Shown in pieces: positions 8,154-16,768 of a stretch of DNA of 64,000 nt; positions within the stretch are counted from its first letter, which is position 1, and each line of letters begins with the position of its first letter. The DNA lies in the NCBI RefSeq assembly GCF_003346865.1, contig NZ_QDKL01000001.1, forward strand, positions 1-64,000. Reading direction: 5' to 3'. The notes under the pieces are model-generated. The model saw only the letters and a program-made list of their open reading frames with translations, had not been told where the DNA came from and made no database searches. The stretch is from Halobacteriovorax vibrionivorans. GTDB lineage: Bacteria; Bdellovibrionota; Bacteriovoracia; Bacteriovoracales; Bacteriovoracaceae. Position numbers and translations under genes: made by a program.

Positions 8154-8164
8154 GTGTACTACAC
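8154..8164. promoter_or_regulatory. GTGTACTACAC element, copy 1
   Basis: Near-palindrome GTGTACTACAC, 174 bases upstream of the PilJ-type kinase start. The same 11-mer recurs at 8711-8721 upstream of the CBS gene, so both minus-strand genes may share a regulator. Confidence 0.35.
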
Positions 8165-8187
8165 GTTTTATGAACTAATACTAAAAT

Positions 8188-8604
8188 TTAGCGAAGATCA
8201 CTTCTCTCATATGCATCAGTCACAAAAATTTCAACGAGTGCATTAAGAGCATCTGTAACAGTGAAGATTCCGTACACCTTTCCATTTTCATCGAGGACAA
8301 TTGCTGAGCCAACTTTATTATTTGAAAGTTGATAGGCCACTTCTCCAAGATTATCACCACGATAAACAGATAAAACAGATTCATTCATAAAGTCTCTTAC
8401 TCTAATTGCTTCCTGCCAACCTTTCCCATACAAGGCCATCACGTCACGCTCTGAGATAATCCCTAAGATTTGCTCTCCATCACTTACTGGAAGGTGTCTG
8501 ATATTATTTTCTTTCATAATACTAAAGGCCTGATCCAATAGAGCATTCTCGGAGATGACATGAAGGATAGGTGTTGTGAATTCTTCGACTTTAATATTTT
8601 TCAT
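8188..8604 (-). CDS. CBS-domain pair protein
   Basis: A 138-residue protein made of two CBS repeats: residues about 8-64 (...NNIRHLPVSDGEQILGIISERDVMA) and 72-128 (...NKVGSAIVLDENGKVYGIFTVTDAL). Each ends in the G-I-(I/F)-(S/T)-x-x-D pattern that contacts adenosine ligands in this family. No enzyme domain is fused, so it is a stand-alone ligand sensor, probably dimeric and cytoplasmic. AAGGAG precedes the ATG. It lies between a sensor kinase and two receivers, which suggests input into the same circuit. Ligand unknown (AMP, ATP, SAM and c-di-AMP are all known in the family). Confidence 0.85.
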   Translation of the reverse strand: MKNIKVEEFTTPILHVISENALLDQAFSIMKENNIRHLPVSDGEQILGIISERDVMALYGKGWQEAIRVRDFMNESVLSVYRGDNLGEVAYQLSNNKVGSAIVLDENGKVYGIFTVTDALNALVEIFVTDAYERSDLR

Positions 8605-8710
8605 TTTAAGCTCCTTGTTTAATAAAATTCTATCACTTCAAGCTACAATTAATCTGAGCTATATCAGAGAATTCATTTAAATTAAGGCATAGTTCATACG
8701 AATAAGAAGC

Positions 8711-8721
8711 GTGTACTACAC
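8711..8721. promoter_or_regulatory. GTGTACTACAC element, copy 2
   Basis: Identical to the 11-mer at 8154-8164, here 107 bases upstream of the CBS gene start. Two identical 11-mers within 560 bases, each upstream of a minus-strand gene, make a shared operator plausible. Confidence 0.35.
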
Positions 8722-8787
8722 TCTATTTAATAAGCTATTGAAAACAAACGATATTTAATATTTGATTTGAGTTAAAGCGTTATGTAT

Positions 8788-8816
8788 TTGTAATTTAAAC
8801 GGCAAAACAATATAAT
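8788..8816 (+). promoter_or_regulatory. Promoter of first receiver gene
   Basis: TTGTAA at 8788-8793, 17-base spacer, TATAAT at 8811-8816. The expected start point is about 8823, only two bases before the ATG at 8825, and no ribosome binding site is present, so the mRNA should be leaderless or nearly so. Confidence 0.7.
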
Positions 8817-8824
8817 CTGCTTAT

Positions 8825-9208
8825 ATGAAGACGGATAGAAAGAAAGTCATACTAGTTGCCGAAGACGAACCAATCTTAAATGAGATGTATGTTGAAGCAT
8901 TTGAATCACTTGGTTATAAAACAGTTGGTGTTCATGACGGCCATCAGGCTCTGGCCTTTGCAAAAGAAAATCAAGTAGACTTTCTAGTTACAGACTTAAA
9001 AATGCCAAAAATGGATGGAATAACTCTTATCGAAGAGCTTAGAAAAATTCACCCAGAAATTCCACCTGTTCTTATTATTACTGGCTTTATCGATGAAGCA
9101 AATACTTTAAGGGCCAAAGAGTTAGGCGCTCTTGATCTCATGACAAAACCATTTGATTTCGACAATGTCATTGGAAAAATTGAAAAGACTTTTGATCAAG
9201 CCAGCTAA
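8825..9208 (+). CDS. Single-domain response regulator (receiver only)
   Basis: A 127-residue CheY-like receiver: acidic pocket EDE (residues 13-15), phospho-acceptor Asp57 in VTDLKMP, Thr near residue 85 (ITG) and Lys106 in TKPFDF. There is no output domain, so it acts by phosphotransfer or protein contact. It is about 60% similar by eye to the receiver at 9372 and looks like a tandem duplicate. No ribosome binding site precedes the ATG, and the promoter is placed for a near-leaderless mRNA. Likely partners are the nearby kinases; the pairing is inferred from position only. Confidence 0.9.
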   Translation: MKTDRKKVILVAEDEPILNEMYVEAFESLGYKTVGVHDGHQALAFAKENQVDFLVTDLKMPKMDGITLIEELRKIHPEIPPVLIITGFIDEANTLRAKELGALDLMTKPFDFDNVIGKIEKTFDQAS

Positions 9209-9371
9209 ATTTTTTCTTAAAAATATTAAATTTCTTATCTAAAGCCTTATCAAACTTTCATATCTCTTAAGGCAAAATCTATAATTATCTGATTTTTATC
9301 ATGTTTTAAACGCAATGTTCTGTAACACACCATATGTTGCTCAAACTAAATAAATTCAATAAGATACATGT

Positions 9372-9737
9372 ATGCTAGATAAAACAAGAAAGAAAGTTGT
9401 AATTGCTGAAGATGAAACAACATTGAATGAAATATATGTGGAGATCCTAGAAGATCTCGGCCATGAAGCAGTGGGCTTTGAAGATGGTGCAACAGCACTT
9501 GATTACATATTGAAAAACGAAGTTGATTTTGTTGTAAGTGACTTAAAGATGCCTATAATGGACGGTTTGACACTTTTAAAAGAGTTAAGAAAGAGGCATC
9601 CATCGCATCCACCAGTGCTCATTATAACGGGTTATTTTAACCCACAAATAAGAAAGGATGCATTGGAATTTGGCGTTGTCGATCTCATTTCTAAGCCGTT
9701 TGATTTTGAAAAAATAAGTGAATACCTAGATCGCTAA
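9372..9737 (+). CDS. Single-domain response regulator, paralogue
   Basis: A 121-residue CheY-like receiver with EDE at residues 13-15, Asp57 in VSDLKMP, ITG and SKPFDF, closely similar to the 8825 protein. No ribosome binding site is visible before the ATG; an AAGATA-like -10 lies close upstream. It is 26 bases upstream of the hybrid kinase at 9764, so it probably shares a transcript with it and may take phosphate from its transmitter. No DNA-binding domain. Confidence 0.9.
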   Translation: MLDKTRKKVVIAEDETTLNEIYVEILEDLGHEAVGFEDGATALDYILKNEVDFVVSDLKMPIMDGLTLLKELRKRHPSHPPVLIITGYFNPQIRKDALEFGVVDLISKPFDFEKISEYLDR

Positions 9738-9763
9738 AACTCACAGCTTAGCTGGAGGAGAAT

Positions 9764-12763
9764 ATGACAAAGCTCACTCCAATTTATAAGAAAGTAAGTA
9801 AAGTTTTGAATGATCAAAATACGGCAATAAAAGTATCTTCTTTTATCGTCACTTTAATTGCCTCATCGGTAATGTTTGGTTGGATAAAGAACATCCCTTC
9901 TTTGATTCAAGTACAACCAAACTTTGTTCCAATGCAATTTAACACGGCCCTTTGCTTCATCTTATCAGCTGCAACTATTTACTTTATATCTAATAAGAAA
10001 AGAATAAAGAGCATATTAATTCAGCATATCTTTGCAACAATATTATTTTTGATTTCTTTCACAAGCCTTCTTCAATATATAATCGGCATCAACTTAGGTA
10101 TTGATCAATTATTTCTTGAACATTATATATTAGTGAAGTCAGAATTTCCCGGTAGAATGTCCCCTAATACGGCAACATGTTTTATTCTAATTTCGGCCTT
10201 ATCTTTTGTCAGTTTACTCAAAGTTACAGAAAGAAGACTACTCGTTTTAAAGTTAATAATCACATCAATTATTATTGCTTTTTCTGCTACTTCGTTTCTT
10301 GGATATTTATTAGGAATTGATGTAACATTTGCTTGGCAAAAACATACGAGAATGGCCATTCATACATCTTTTCTTTTTCTTACCTTATCAAGTGGATTCT
10401 TTTACTATGTAATTAAAAGATTTAGACACCGTAGCTACTTCAACTGGCTACCAATACCCACTGCATTAGTTATTTTAGTATCATTTGTTATTGCTGCTCA
10501 ATTTATTAAACAAAATGAGGCCCAAACAATAGAGCAAACGATCATACACGACTCACAAGATCTTGAGAGTAAGGTATTAATCGTCATTGAAGAAAATTTA
10601 AAAGCGATCGACAGGCTCTCTCAACGACTTTCATATACTGAAGGTATTAATGAGCAGAGATGGGAAAAAGATGCTAAAGACTATTACGACGACTTTAAAT
10701 ATTTTGAACAATTAGAGCTTTACTTAAATGATCCTCCAAGAAGGCTTTTCTATCCTAAGCGAGAGCTATCAATCAACTTAGACCAAAAAAGAGTCAAAGA
10801 ATTAACACTTTATAATACATCACAAAGTCGAAAGCTCCTAATTAGCAATGTTGTTAAAGATAACAATAGCGAGTCTCTCGTCTACGTATCAACACCAGTT
10901 ATATCTGATAATCAGTTAATTGGTATTCAGGTCATAACAACGAATATTAAAGATTTTTTCAATGAAGTTTTCACAGATATTGATAAAGAGACTTTTCAAA
11001 TTAGAATACTTGAAAACAATAACCTTATCTATACTTCTTCACAAAAGAGAAATAAAAATGATAATTTCACTAGCTTCCTCTTAGATACAAATGGTGGAGA
11101 ATGGAAAATCTCAATTTCACCAACTGATCGATATATTGCAACTCTTTCTTCATCAACAGCTGAGCTTGTCCTAATATTTGGTTCATTTATCTCACTACTT
11201 GGAGGACTGTTAATTTATAATTATCAAAATGTCGAATTAGCAAGAAAAGAGGCCCTTTACTCAGAAAAGATAAAGTCATCAATCCTAGCAAATATGAGTC
11301 ATGAGATAAGAACTCCAATGAATGGAATTATTGGTATGGTGGATATACTATCAAAAGACTTAAAGAACAAACAGGACTTAAAGAAGGTGCAAATTATTAA
11401 GTCCTCTACCATGGCCCTAATGAAGACAATTAATGATATTCTCGACCTATCAAAGCTCGAATCAAATAAGCTTGAACTAAATGAAGAAGTTTTCAATTTT
11501 AAAGAATTAATAAGAGATATTGTCACTCTATTTTCATTAGAGAGTGCAAAGAATAACACCACAATAAGCTATTCATTCTCAAATGAGTTTCCGACATGGT
11601 TTAAAGGTGACTCATATAGAATAAGACAAGTTCTAAATAATATCGTAAGTAACTCTGTTAAGTTTACTAAGAATGGAAAGGTTAAAATTATTACGGACTT
11701 TAAACCTAATGGTAATAACTCGACTAAAATTTCAGTACAAGTAATCGATACGGGAATTGGCATAAATAAGGAACAAATTCCTAAACTTTTTGAAGATTAT
11801 CAACAAGCTGAGCCAGGAACGACAAAGGACTTTGATGGTACAGGACTTGGTCTATCAATAAGTAAAAGAATTATAAAACTCTTAAAAGGTAGTATTAATA
11901 TTGATAGTAATCCTGGGGAAGGTACTACTGTTAAGATCGAATTTGGATGTACTCCAAGTAAAGCCCCTACTCACAATACAAGATTATTTATATCTGAAAG
12001 TTACAATACCCTTAGCGTACTTGTCGTAGATGACAGCCAGATCCAACGAAAAATTTTGAAAGAATACCTTAAGAGATTAGATATCAAAGCGTCACTCGCA
12101 AAAAATGGCCATGAAGCACTAGAAAGACTAGAACAAAAACGCTTTGATCTTGTCTTTATTGACTACCATATGCCAACCCTTGATGGGATTGAGACGGCCA
12201 AGCTTATAAATGAAAAGTATGGCCTAAAAGCTCCAAAAATAATCGCCCTTACTGGAAGTATTGAAGTATCAAAAAATAAAGATTTTAAAGATGTTGGTGT
12301 TGATTTAGTTCTCTCTAAACCAATAGATTTCGAAAGTTTAAAAGGTATTATTTCTGAAAATATTGTAACTAAGAATAATACTTATCAGAAATCAACAACG
12401 GGATATCCTTATCTAAATAAGCTCATTTCAAAAGAAGAATTACTACTGAAGTTTGATGGGGATAAGCAATTACTAAAAGAATCAATCGATCTGCTACTTA
12501 GTAGCTCACCGATGTTAATTGAAAATATAGAAAGTGCTCTTGATGAAGAAGACTTTGAAAACTTAAGAATTAGTGCTCATTCTTATAGAAGTGCCATTGC
12601 AAACTTTCATATCGTACCAGCGATTAAATATGCTGAATTAATAGAAGATGCAGCACGATCACACAAACTCTACGAAGTAACGGAAAATTTAAAGAAGCTT
12701 AAAGAGGTATCACTTCTTTCACAAGAGAAATTGACAAAGATGTCCACAGAGCTAGGTGCATAA
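9764..12763 (+). CDS. Hybrid sensor kinase: membrane sensor-HisKA-HATPase-REC-Hpt
   Basis: A 999-residue kinase behind a perfect GGAGGAG site. Residues 24-220 carry about six TM helices in two similar halves, each with an NTAxCFILxSA motif (60-69 and 135-145). TM7 (230-247) leads into an extracytoplasmic region of about 210 residues (CHASE-like, unassigned), closed by TM8 (466-486). The cytoplasmic part has HisKA with MSHEIRTPMNGI (His513), HATPase (DTGIGI, DGTGLGLSISK), receiver with DD (756-757), Asp800 and Lys852, and a C-terminal Hpt with AHSYRSAIANF (His939). This is a complete four-step phosphorelay except for the terminal regulator, which is probably the protein encoded one base downstream. 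Confidence 0.9.
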   Translation: MTKLTPIYKKVSKVLNDQNTAIKVSSFIVTLIASSVMFGWIKNIPSLIQVQPNFVPMQFNTALCFILSAATIYFISNKKRIKSILIQHIFATILFLISFTSLLQYIIGINLGIDQLFLEHYILVKSEFPGRMSPNTATCFILISALSFVSLLKVTERRLLVLKLIITSIIIAFSATSFLGYLLGIDVTFAWQKHTRMAIHTSFLFLTLSSGFFYYVIKRFRHRSYFNWLPIPTALVILVSFVIAAQFIKQNEAQTIEQTIIHDSQDLESKVLIVIEENLKAIDRLSQRLSYTEGINEQRWEKDAKDYYDDFKYFEQLELYLNDPPRRLFYPKRELSINLDQKRVKELTLYNTSQSRKLLISNVVKDNNSESLVYVSTPVISDNQLIGIQVITTNIKDFFNEVFTDIDKETFQIRILENNNLIYTSSQKRNKNDNFTSFLLDTNGGEWKISISPTDRYIATLSSSTAELVLIFGSFISLLGGLLIYNYQNVELARKEALYSEKIKSSILANMSHEIRTPMNGIIGMVDILSKDLKNKQDLKKVQIIKSSTMALMKTINDILDLSKLESNKLELNEEVFNFKELIRDIVTLFSLESAKNNTTISYSFSNEFPTWFKGDSYRIRQVLNNIVSNSVKFTKNGKVKIITDFKPNGNNSTKISVQVIDTGIGINKEQIPKLFEDYQQAEPGTTKDFDGTGLGLSISKRIIKLLKGSINIDSNPGEGTTVKIEFGCTPSKAPTHNTRLFISESYNTLSVLVVDDSQIQRKILKEYLKRLDIKASLAKNGHEALERLEQKRFDLVFIDYHMPTLDGIETAKLINEKYGLKAPKIIALTGSIEVSKNKDFKDVGVDLVLSKPIDFESLKGIISENIVTKNNTYQKSTTGYPYLNKLISKEELLLKFDGDKQLLKESIDLLLSSSPMLIENIESALDEEDFENLRISAHSYRSAIANFHIVPAIKYAELIEDAARSHKLYEVTENLKKLKEVSLLSQEKLTKMSTELGA

Positions 12764-13417
12764 ATGTATAAGATATTAATCATCGATGATGACGAGATTT
12801 CCACTCATATCCTTTCAACAAAGTTGAAAAAGCTTCAATATACGGTGAGTGTTTATAATGACCCATCAATTGTCATGGAAGATATAAAAATAGTAGAAGA
12901 TGCAGATATTGTATTATTAGATATCATGATGCCTAATTTTTCAGGCTATGACGTACTAAAAGAGATACGTCAGTATTATAGCCAAAACAATATCCCAGTC
13001 ATTATGGTGACCTCACAAAATACAACGTCAGAAATTGTTGATGCTCTAACTTTAGGTGCAAATGATTATGTTAATAAGCCAATACAATTTGAAGTTCTTC
13101 TTTCTCGTATAGAAACACAAATAAAAGTCTTAGAATTACATAAGAAGGATATACACAATAAACAGATACAATTATTTCATGCGATTGTGGCAACCTACAA
13201 TCACGAAATAAATAATCAATTAAATATCGCTCTAAATATTTCTAAAACATTAAGAAAAGACTTAAAAGATAATAAAGCAATAAACAGACTAGATCATGCC
13301 ATTGAAAAGATTGGCCAATTTGTAAATAAGATCGAAGAATTAAATCCAACGATAGATCACTCAATGAAAGATTATTTGAATGAAGCTAAAATGCTAAACC
13401 TCAATAATGAAGAATGA
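12764..13417 (+). CDS. Receiver fused to a kinase-type DHp helix, no ATPase
   Basis: A 217-residue protein. Residues 1-120 are a receiver: DDD at 8-10, Asp53 in LLDIMMP, Thr84 and Lys105 in NKPI. Residues 121-145 form a linker helix. Residues 140-195 look like a HisKA dimerisation helix with YNHEINNQLN, where His147 sits in the place of the phospho-accepting His of kinases (HEINNPL). The catalytic ATPase domain is absent, so it cannot autophosphorylate; a phosphotransfer or phosphatase role is possible. It begins directly after the hybrid kinase stop (TAA then ATG), so it is certainly co-transcribed with it. Confidence 0.8.
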   Translation: MYKILIIDDDEISTHILSTKLKKLQYTVSVYNDPSIVMEDIKIVEDADIVLLDIMMPNFSGYDVLKEIRQYYSQNNIPVIMVTSQNTTSEIVDALTLGANDYVNKPIQFEVLLSRIETQIKVLELHKKDIHNKQIQLFHAIVATYNHEINNQLNIALNISKTLRKDLKDNKAINRLDHAIEKIGQFVNKIEELNPTIDHSMKDYLNEAKMLNLNNEE

Positions 13418-13421
13418 TTTA

Positions 13422-14750
13422 TTACTTCTCCCAAAGAAGCTCAAGTTCACCAATTCTTTTTACAAATAAATACGATAAGACACCTGAAGCCATCGTTAGG
13501 CCAATAGCAAGACCGGCCCATAACCCAGCAGCTTCCATTCCATGATAGTAAGTAAGAAAGATTCCAGCAGGGATTCCAATTAACCAATAACCACAAAACG
13601 AATAAATCATAGGTAGCTTACTCATCCCCAATCCTCTTAAGATTCCCCACATGGTAATTTGTAGTCCATCAGGTATTTGAAAAAGGGCGACAAAGAAGAA
13701 AAGATTTGCACCGTAAGCAATAACCTCTTTATCTGTTGTGAAGAGACTAATTAATGTTTCAGGAAATAAGAAATAGAACATTGCCATACAAAGCATGTAA
13801 GCTTCGGCCATAAAGATACAACCATAAGAATAACTCTTAATCATATCCATATCTTTTCTTCCAAGTCCATATCCCACCTTAACACCAGCAGCTCCATTAA
13901 TTGCCAGAGGAACCATAAATGTGAGTCCAGCTATATTTAGAACGATATTATGTGAAGCAGATGCTACGAGACTCATTCTCCCAATAAGAACAGTTACAGT
14001 TGAGAACATTAGAACTTCAATGAATGTACCAAGACCAACTGGTATCCCCAACCTAATTAACTCTTTAAATGACTTCTTATTAAAATGACTTTCAATTGGA
14101 AGAACTCGATATGCATAGACATAGAGAATGATCGCTAATACAAAGCGGGTAATAACTGTTGCAACGGCAGCGCCCTTAATTCCCATTTCAGGAATAGGGC
14201 CAATTCCAAACATTAAGCAATAATTCATAATGAGATTTATAATATTCATCACTATGATTAAGACATTTGAAAAAATAGTTTTATCAAAGGCCTGAAGGTA
14301 TTCTTTAATCATTTGAAAAACTAAGGCCGGGATAATGGATATATTAACCCAAAGCAGATAGGTTTTAACGAGTGGAACTATTTCTTTATTAAGGCCAATT
14401 GCATCGACAAAATACGTAAAGATATAGAGCGCAAGACAAATAAGAGAGCCTAGGCCCAAGGCCAAAGTCATTCCACTTCCCCATACACCATTAGTATGAG
14501 GATTAGCATCCTCGCCTCTCATTCTTGCAGTAACTGCACTTACAGAAAATAAAGCTGATACACCAATCATAACAAATGGGGCCAACATTCCAGATGCAAC
14601 TCCAATAGAAGAAACAGCTGCAGTGGAATAGCGCCCGGCCACAAAGATATCTCCAACGTTAAATAACATTTGCCCAACCTGTCCGATGACAAGTGGGATA
14701 GTAAAGTAGATTAATTCTTTGAGTCGTTTTGATGTTGTTTCGATAACCAT
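13422..14750 (-). CDS. MATE family efflux transporter
   Basis: A 442-residue protein with about twelve TM helices in two homologous halves, beginning LIYFTIPLVIGQVGQMLFNVGD, the start typical of NorM/DinF-type MATE pumps (PxxxxxLxxxLxxxxD). Such pumps export cationic drugs or metabolites using Na+ or H+. The ATG at 14750 is preceded by AATATATTCCTAGCTATT, with no strong Shine-Dalgarno. It is a single gene, convergent with the receiver-DHp gene with only four bases between stops. Substrate cannot be told from sequence. Confidence 0.9.
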   Translation of the reverse strand: MVIETTSKRLKELIYFTIPLVIGQVGQMLFNVGDIFVAGRYSTAAVSSIGVASGMLAPFVMIGVSALFSVSAVTARMRGEDANPHTNGVWGSGMTLALGLGSLICLALYIFTYFVDAIGLNKEIVPLVKTYLLWVNISIIPALVFQMIKEYLQAFDKTIFSNVLIIVMNIINLIMNYCLMFGIGPIPEMGIKGAAVATVITRFVLAIILYVYAYRVLPIESHFNKKSFKELIRLGIPVGLGTFIEVLMFSTVTVLIGRMSLVASASHNIVLNIAGLTFMVPLAINGAAGVKVGYGLGRKDMDMIKSYSYGCIFMAEAYMLCMAMFYFLFPETLISLFTTDKEVIAYGANLFFFVALFQIPDGLQITMWGILRGLGMSKLPMIYSFCGYWLIGIPAGIFLTYYHGMEAAGLWAGLAIGLTMASGVLSYLFVKRIGELELLWEK

Positions 14751-14865
14751 AATAGCTAGGAATATACCCTAATTTTTGAATTGATGGCATATAAAAATTG
14801 TCGTCAAAATAACTTTAGTTTCAACCTCACTAGGCGTATTCTAGGGATATAAAAAAGGAGGACTT

Positions 14866-16140
14866 TTGAAATTACTAAATAGCGCAAAGGAAGCACTCTC
14901 TCATGTCTATTCAAACTCAAATGTTTTTATTCACGGTGGTGATGCAACTCCTACTGAGTTAATTAATGGACTAATCGAAAATGCTCAGCGCCTAAACAAT
15001 GTAACACTAACTCATCTTCATACACACGGTGAAGCGAAGTATGCAGACACTAAATACAAAGATATATTTAATATCGTAAACCTCTTTGTAGGGGGAAACT
15101 TAAGAAAGTATGTGGATTATGATCGCATTGATTACCTTCCTTGCTTTTTGTCTGAGATCCCAAACCTATTTCGCTCAAGACAAGTCCCCCTCGACTTTGC
15201 TTTAATTCATGTAAGCCCTCCAGATATTCATGGTTTTTGTACTCTTGGAACTTCAGTTGATGTGGCCAAGGCAGCGGTCAATAGTGCTAAAGTTGTCATA
15301 GCGCAAATCAATCCACATATGCCTCGTGTTCATGGGGATGGATTTATTCATGTAAGTGAAATTGACTACGCTATCGAAATTAATCGCGCACTATCAGATA
15401 GTCATGGAAGCCCCCTTAGCGAAGAGGATTTAAAAATTGGTCAGCTTACAGCGACTCTCATTGAAGATGGTGCCACTCTCCAGATGGGAATAGGAAGTAT
15501 TCCCGATGCAGTATTAAGTAGTTTAACTAATCATAAGAACTTAGGAATTCACACTGAGATGTGGTCTGACGGTGCCTTAAAACTAATAAAGTCTGGCGCT
15601 GTTAATAACTCCATGAAGAACGTTCATCGAGGAAAGACTGTAAGTTCATTTATTGTTGGTGGTAAAGATGTTCATGATTTTATCAATGATAACCCGAGTG
15701 TAATTCAGCTTGAAGCCGATTATGTGAATAACCCTAGTATCATTAAGAGAAATCCAAAAGTTTGTGCAATTAATAGTGCCGTTGAAATCGACTTAACAGG
15801 ACAGGTTTGTGCAGACTCAATCGGACATCATATTATTTCAGGTGTTGGTGGACAGATGGACTTCATGCGAGGCGCAAGCCTTTCACAAGGAGGAAAGCCT
15901 ATCATCGTCATCAACTCTCGTAGTAAAAGAGGGATACCAAAAATTGTTCCAACATTAAAAAATGGTGCAGGAGTCGTCACAACACGCTCACATATTCACT
16001 ATGTTGTAACTGAATTTGGTATTGCTAACCTCTATGGAAAGACACTTAAGCAAAGAGCACAAGAATTAATTAAGATTGCTCATCCTGAAGATCGACAAGA
16101 ATTAGAAAGAAAATGGCATGAACTGCACTGTAAGCTCTAG
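14866..16140 (+). CDS. Acetyl-CoA hydrolase / CoA-transferase family enzyme
   Basis: A 424-residue enzyme starting at TTG with AAGGAGGA six bases upstream. It has the two-domain layout of the Cat1/AbfT family: the glycine-rich QMGIGSIPDAV (206-216), the catalytic Glu231 in GIHTEMW that forms the glutamyl-CoA thioester, and a C-terminal HYVVTEFGIANLYGK. Length matches 4-hydroxybutyrate or butyrate-acetate CoA-transferases (about 430). It could move CoA between acetyl-CoA and a short acid, or hydrolyse acetyl-CoA; substrate is not decided by sequence. It is convergent with the TetR gene, and the 3' ends share a palindrome. Confidence 0.85.
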   Translation: MKLLNSAKEALSHVYSNSNVFIHGGDATPTELINGLIENAQRLNNVTLTHLHTHGEAKYADTKYKDIFNIVNLFVGGNLRKYVDYDRIDYLPCFLSEIPNLFRSRQVPLDFALIHVSPPDIHGFCTLGTSVDVAKAAVNSAKVVIAQINPHMPRVHGDGFIHVSEIDYAIEINRALSDSHGSPLSEEDLKIGQLTATLIEDGATLQMGIGSIPDAVLSSLTNHKNLGIHTEMWSDGALKLIKSGAVNNSMKNVHRGKTVSSFIVGGKDVHDFINDNPSVIQLEADYVNNPSIIKRNPKVCAINSAVEIDLTGQVCADSIGHHIISGVGGQMDFMRGASLSQGGKPIIVINSRSKRGIPKIVPTLKNGAGVVTTRSHIHYVVTEFGIANLYGKTLKQRAQELIKIAHPEDRQELERKWHELHCKL

Positions 16141-16150
16141 CTTACAGTGC
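16125..16150. repeat. 26-base perfect inverted repeat over two convergent stops
   Basis: GCACTGTAAGCT, two bases, AGCTTACAGTGC. The repeat contains the last codons and stop of the CoA-transferase (TAG, 16138-16140) and of the TetR gene (TAA on the minus strand, 16142-16144). A 12-base-pair hairpin would form in both mRNAs. There is no T-run on either side, so it is not a standard intrinsic terminator but may protect or define both 3' ends. Confidence 0.7.
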
Positions 16151-16675
16151 CTCTGTAGAGGCTGTGGCCTGACAGAGTAGATCCACTATCCCATTACCTT
16201 CAAGTTTTGAATTGGCGACTTTTAAATCAATACTCTTAAAAAGACCAAATGAGATGAATGACCTTAGATTTAGAATATAAGGAACATCACTACCTTGTAC
16301 CTTAACGAATTTATCTGCAACGTACTTCTCGTATATATCTCTAAAACCTGAGCTTTCAATCACTAGAAGCATAACTATAATAGTAATCTCGATACGACTT
16401 TCCTCAACTTTTTGATGAATAAAATGAGTTAATTCATCAATATTGGTGAAATTTCTTTGAGCTATTGAATCGATCGCATCAACTAAGTTTTGCACACAGA
16501 ACTCACCACAAGTTGCGATGAACTCCTCTTTTGAACCAAAGTGATATAGAACAGAAGACACATTTATTTCGGCCTTCTTTGCAATATCGCGAAGACTAAC
16601 ACCGTAAACACCACTTTCTGCCATCATCGGTAGAGCAACATCAATTAAATTCTGTTTAGTTTTGTTTTCTTTCAT
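16142..16675 (-). CDS. TetR family transcriptional regulator
   Basis: A 177-residue protein. The N-terminal helix-turn-helix is clear: ALPMMAESGVYGVSLRDIAKKAEINVSSVLYHFGSKEE at residues 14-52, the TetR signature (YxxFxSKE). The C-terminal ligand and dimer domain (60-177) is diverged and somewhat short. It is divergent from the MarR gene, with a 93-base gap containing two overlapping palindromes, and convergent with the CoA-transferase gene. It may repress itself, the MarR-led efflux operon, or the CoA-transferase. Confidence 0.85.
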   Translation of the reverse strand: MKENKTKQNLIDVALPMMAESGVYGVSLRDIAKKAEINVSSVLYHFGSKEEFIATCGEFCVQNLVDAIDSIAQRNFTNIDELTHFIHQKVEESRIEITIIVMLLVIESSGFRDIYEKYVADKFVKVQGSDVPYILNLRSFISFGLFKSIDLKVANSKLEGNGIVDLLCQATASTEAL

Positions 16676-16719
16676 ATAATATTCCTAAAAGTGTTAAAGA
16701 ATATTCTTGATTCACATTC

Positions 16720-16744
16720 GTTAACATGTTAACTATATAGTTAA
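16720..16744. promoter_or_regulatory. Overlapping palindromic operators between TetR and MarR genes
   Basis: GTTAACATGTTAAC (16720-16733) and TTAACTATATAGTTAA (16729-16744) are both perfect palindromes and share five bases; a further TTAAC follows at 16748. The site lies 25 bases before the MarR ATG and 45 bases before the TetR start, where a repressor would block promoters in both directions. MarR and TetR proteins both bind such 14-18 base palindromes; which protein binds is not shown. Confidence 0.65.
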
Positions 16745-16768
16745 GACATTAACAAATATGGAGTATAT

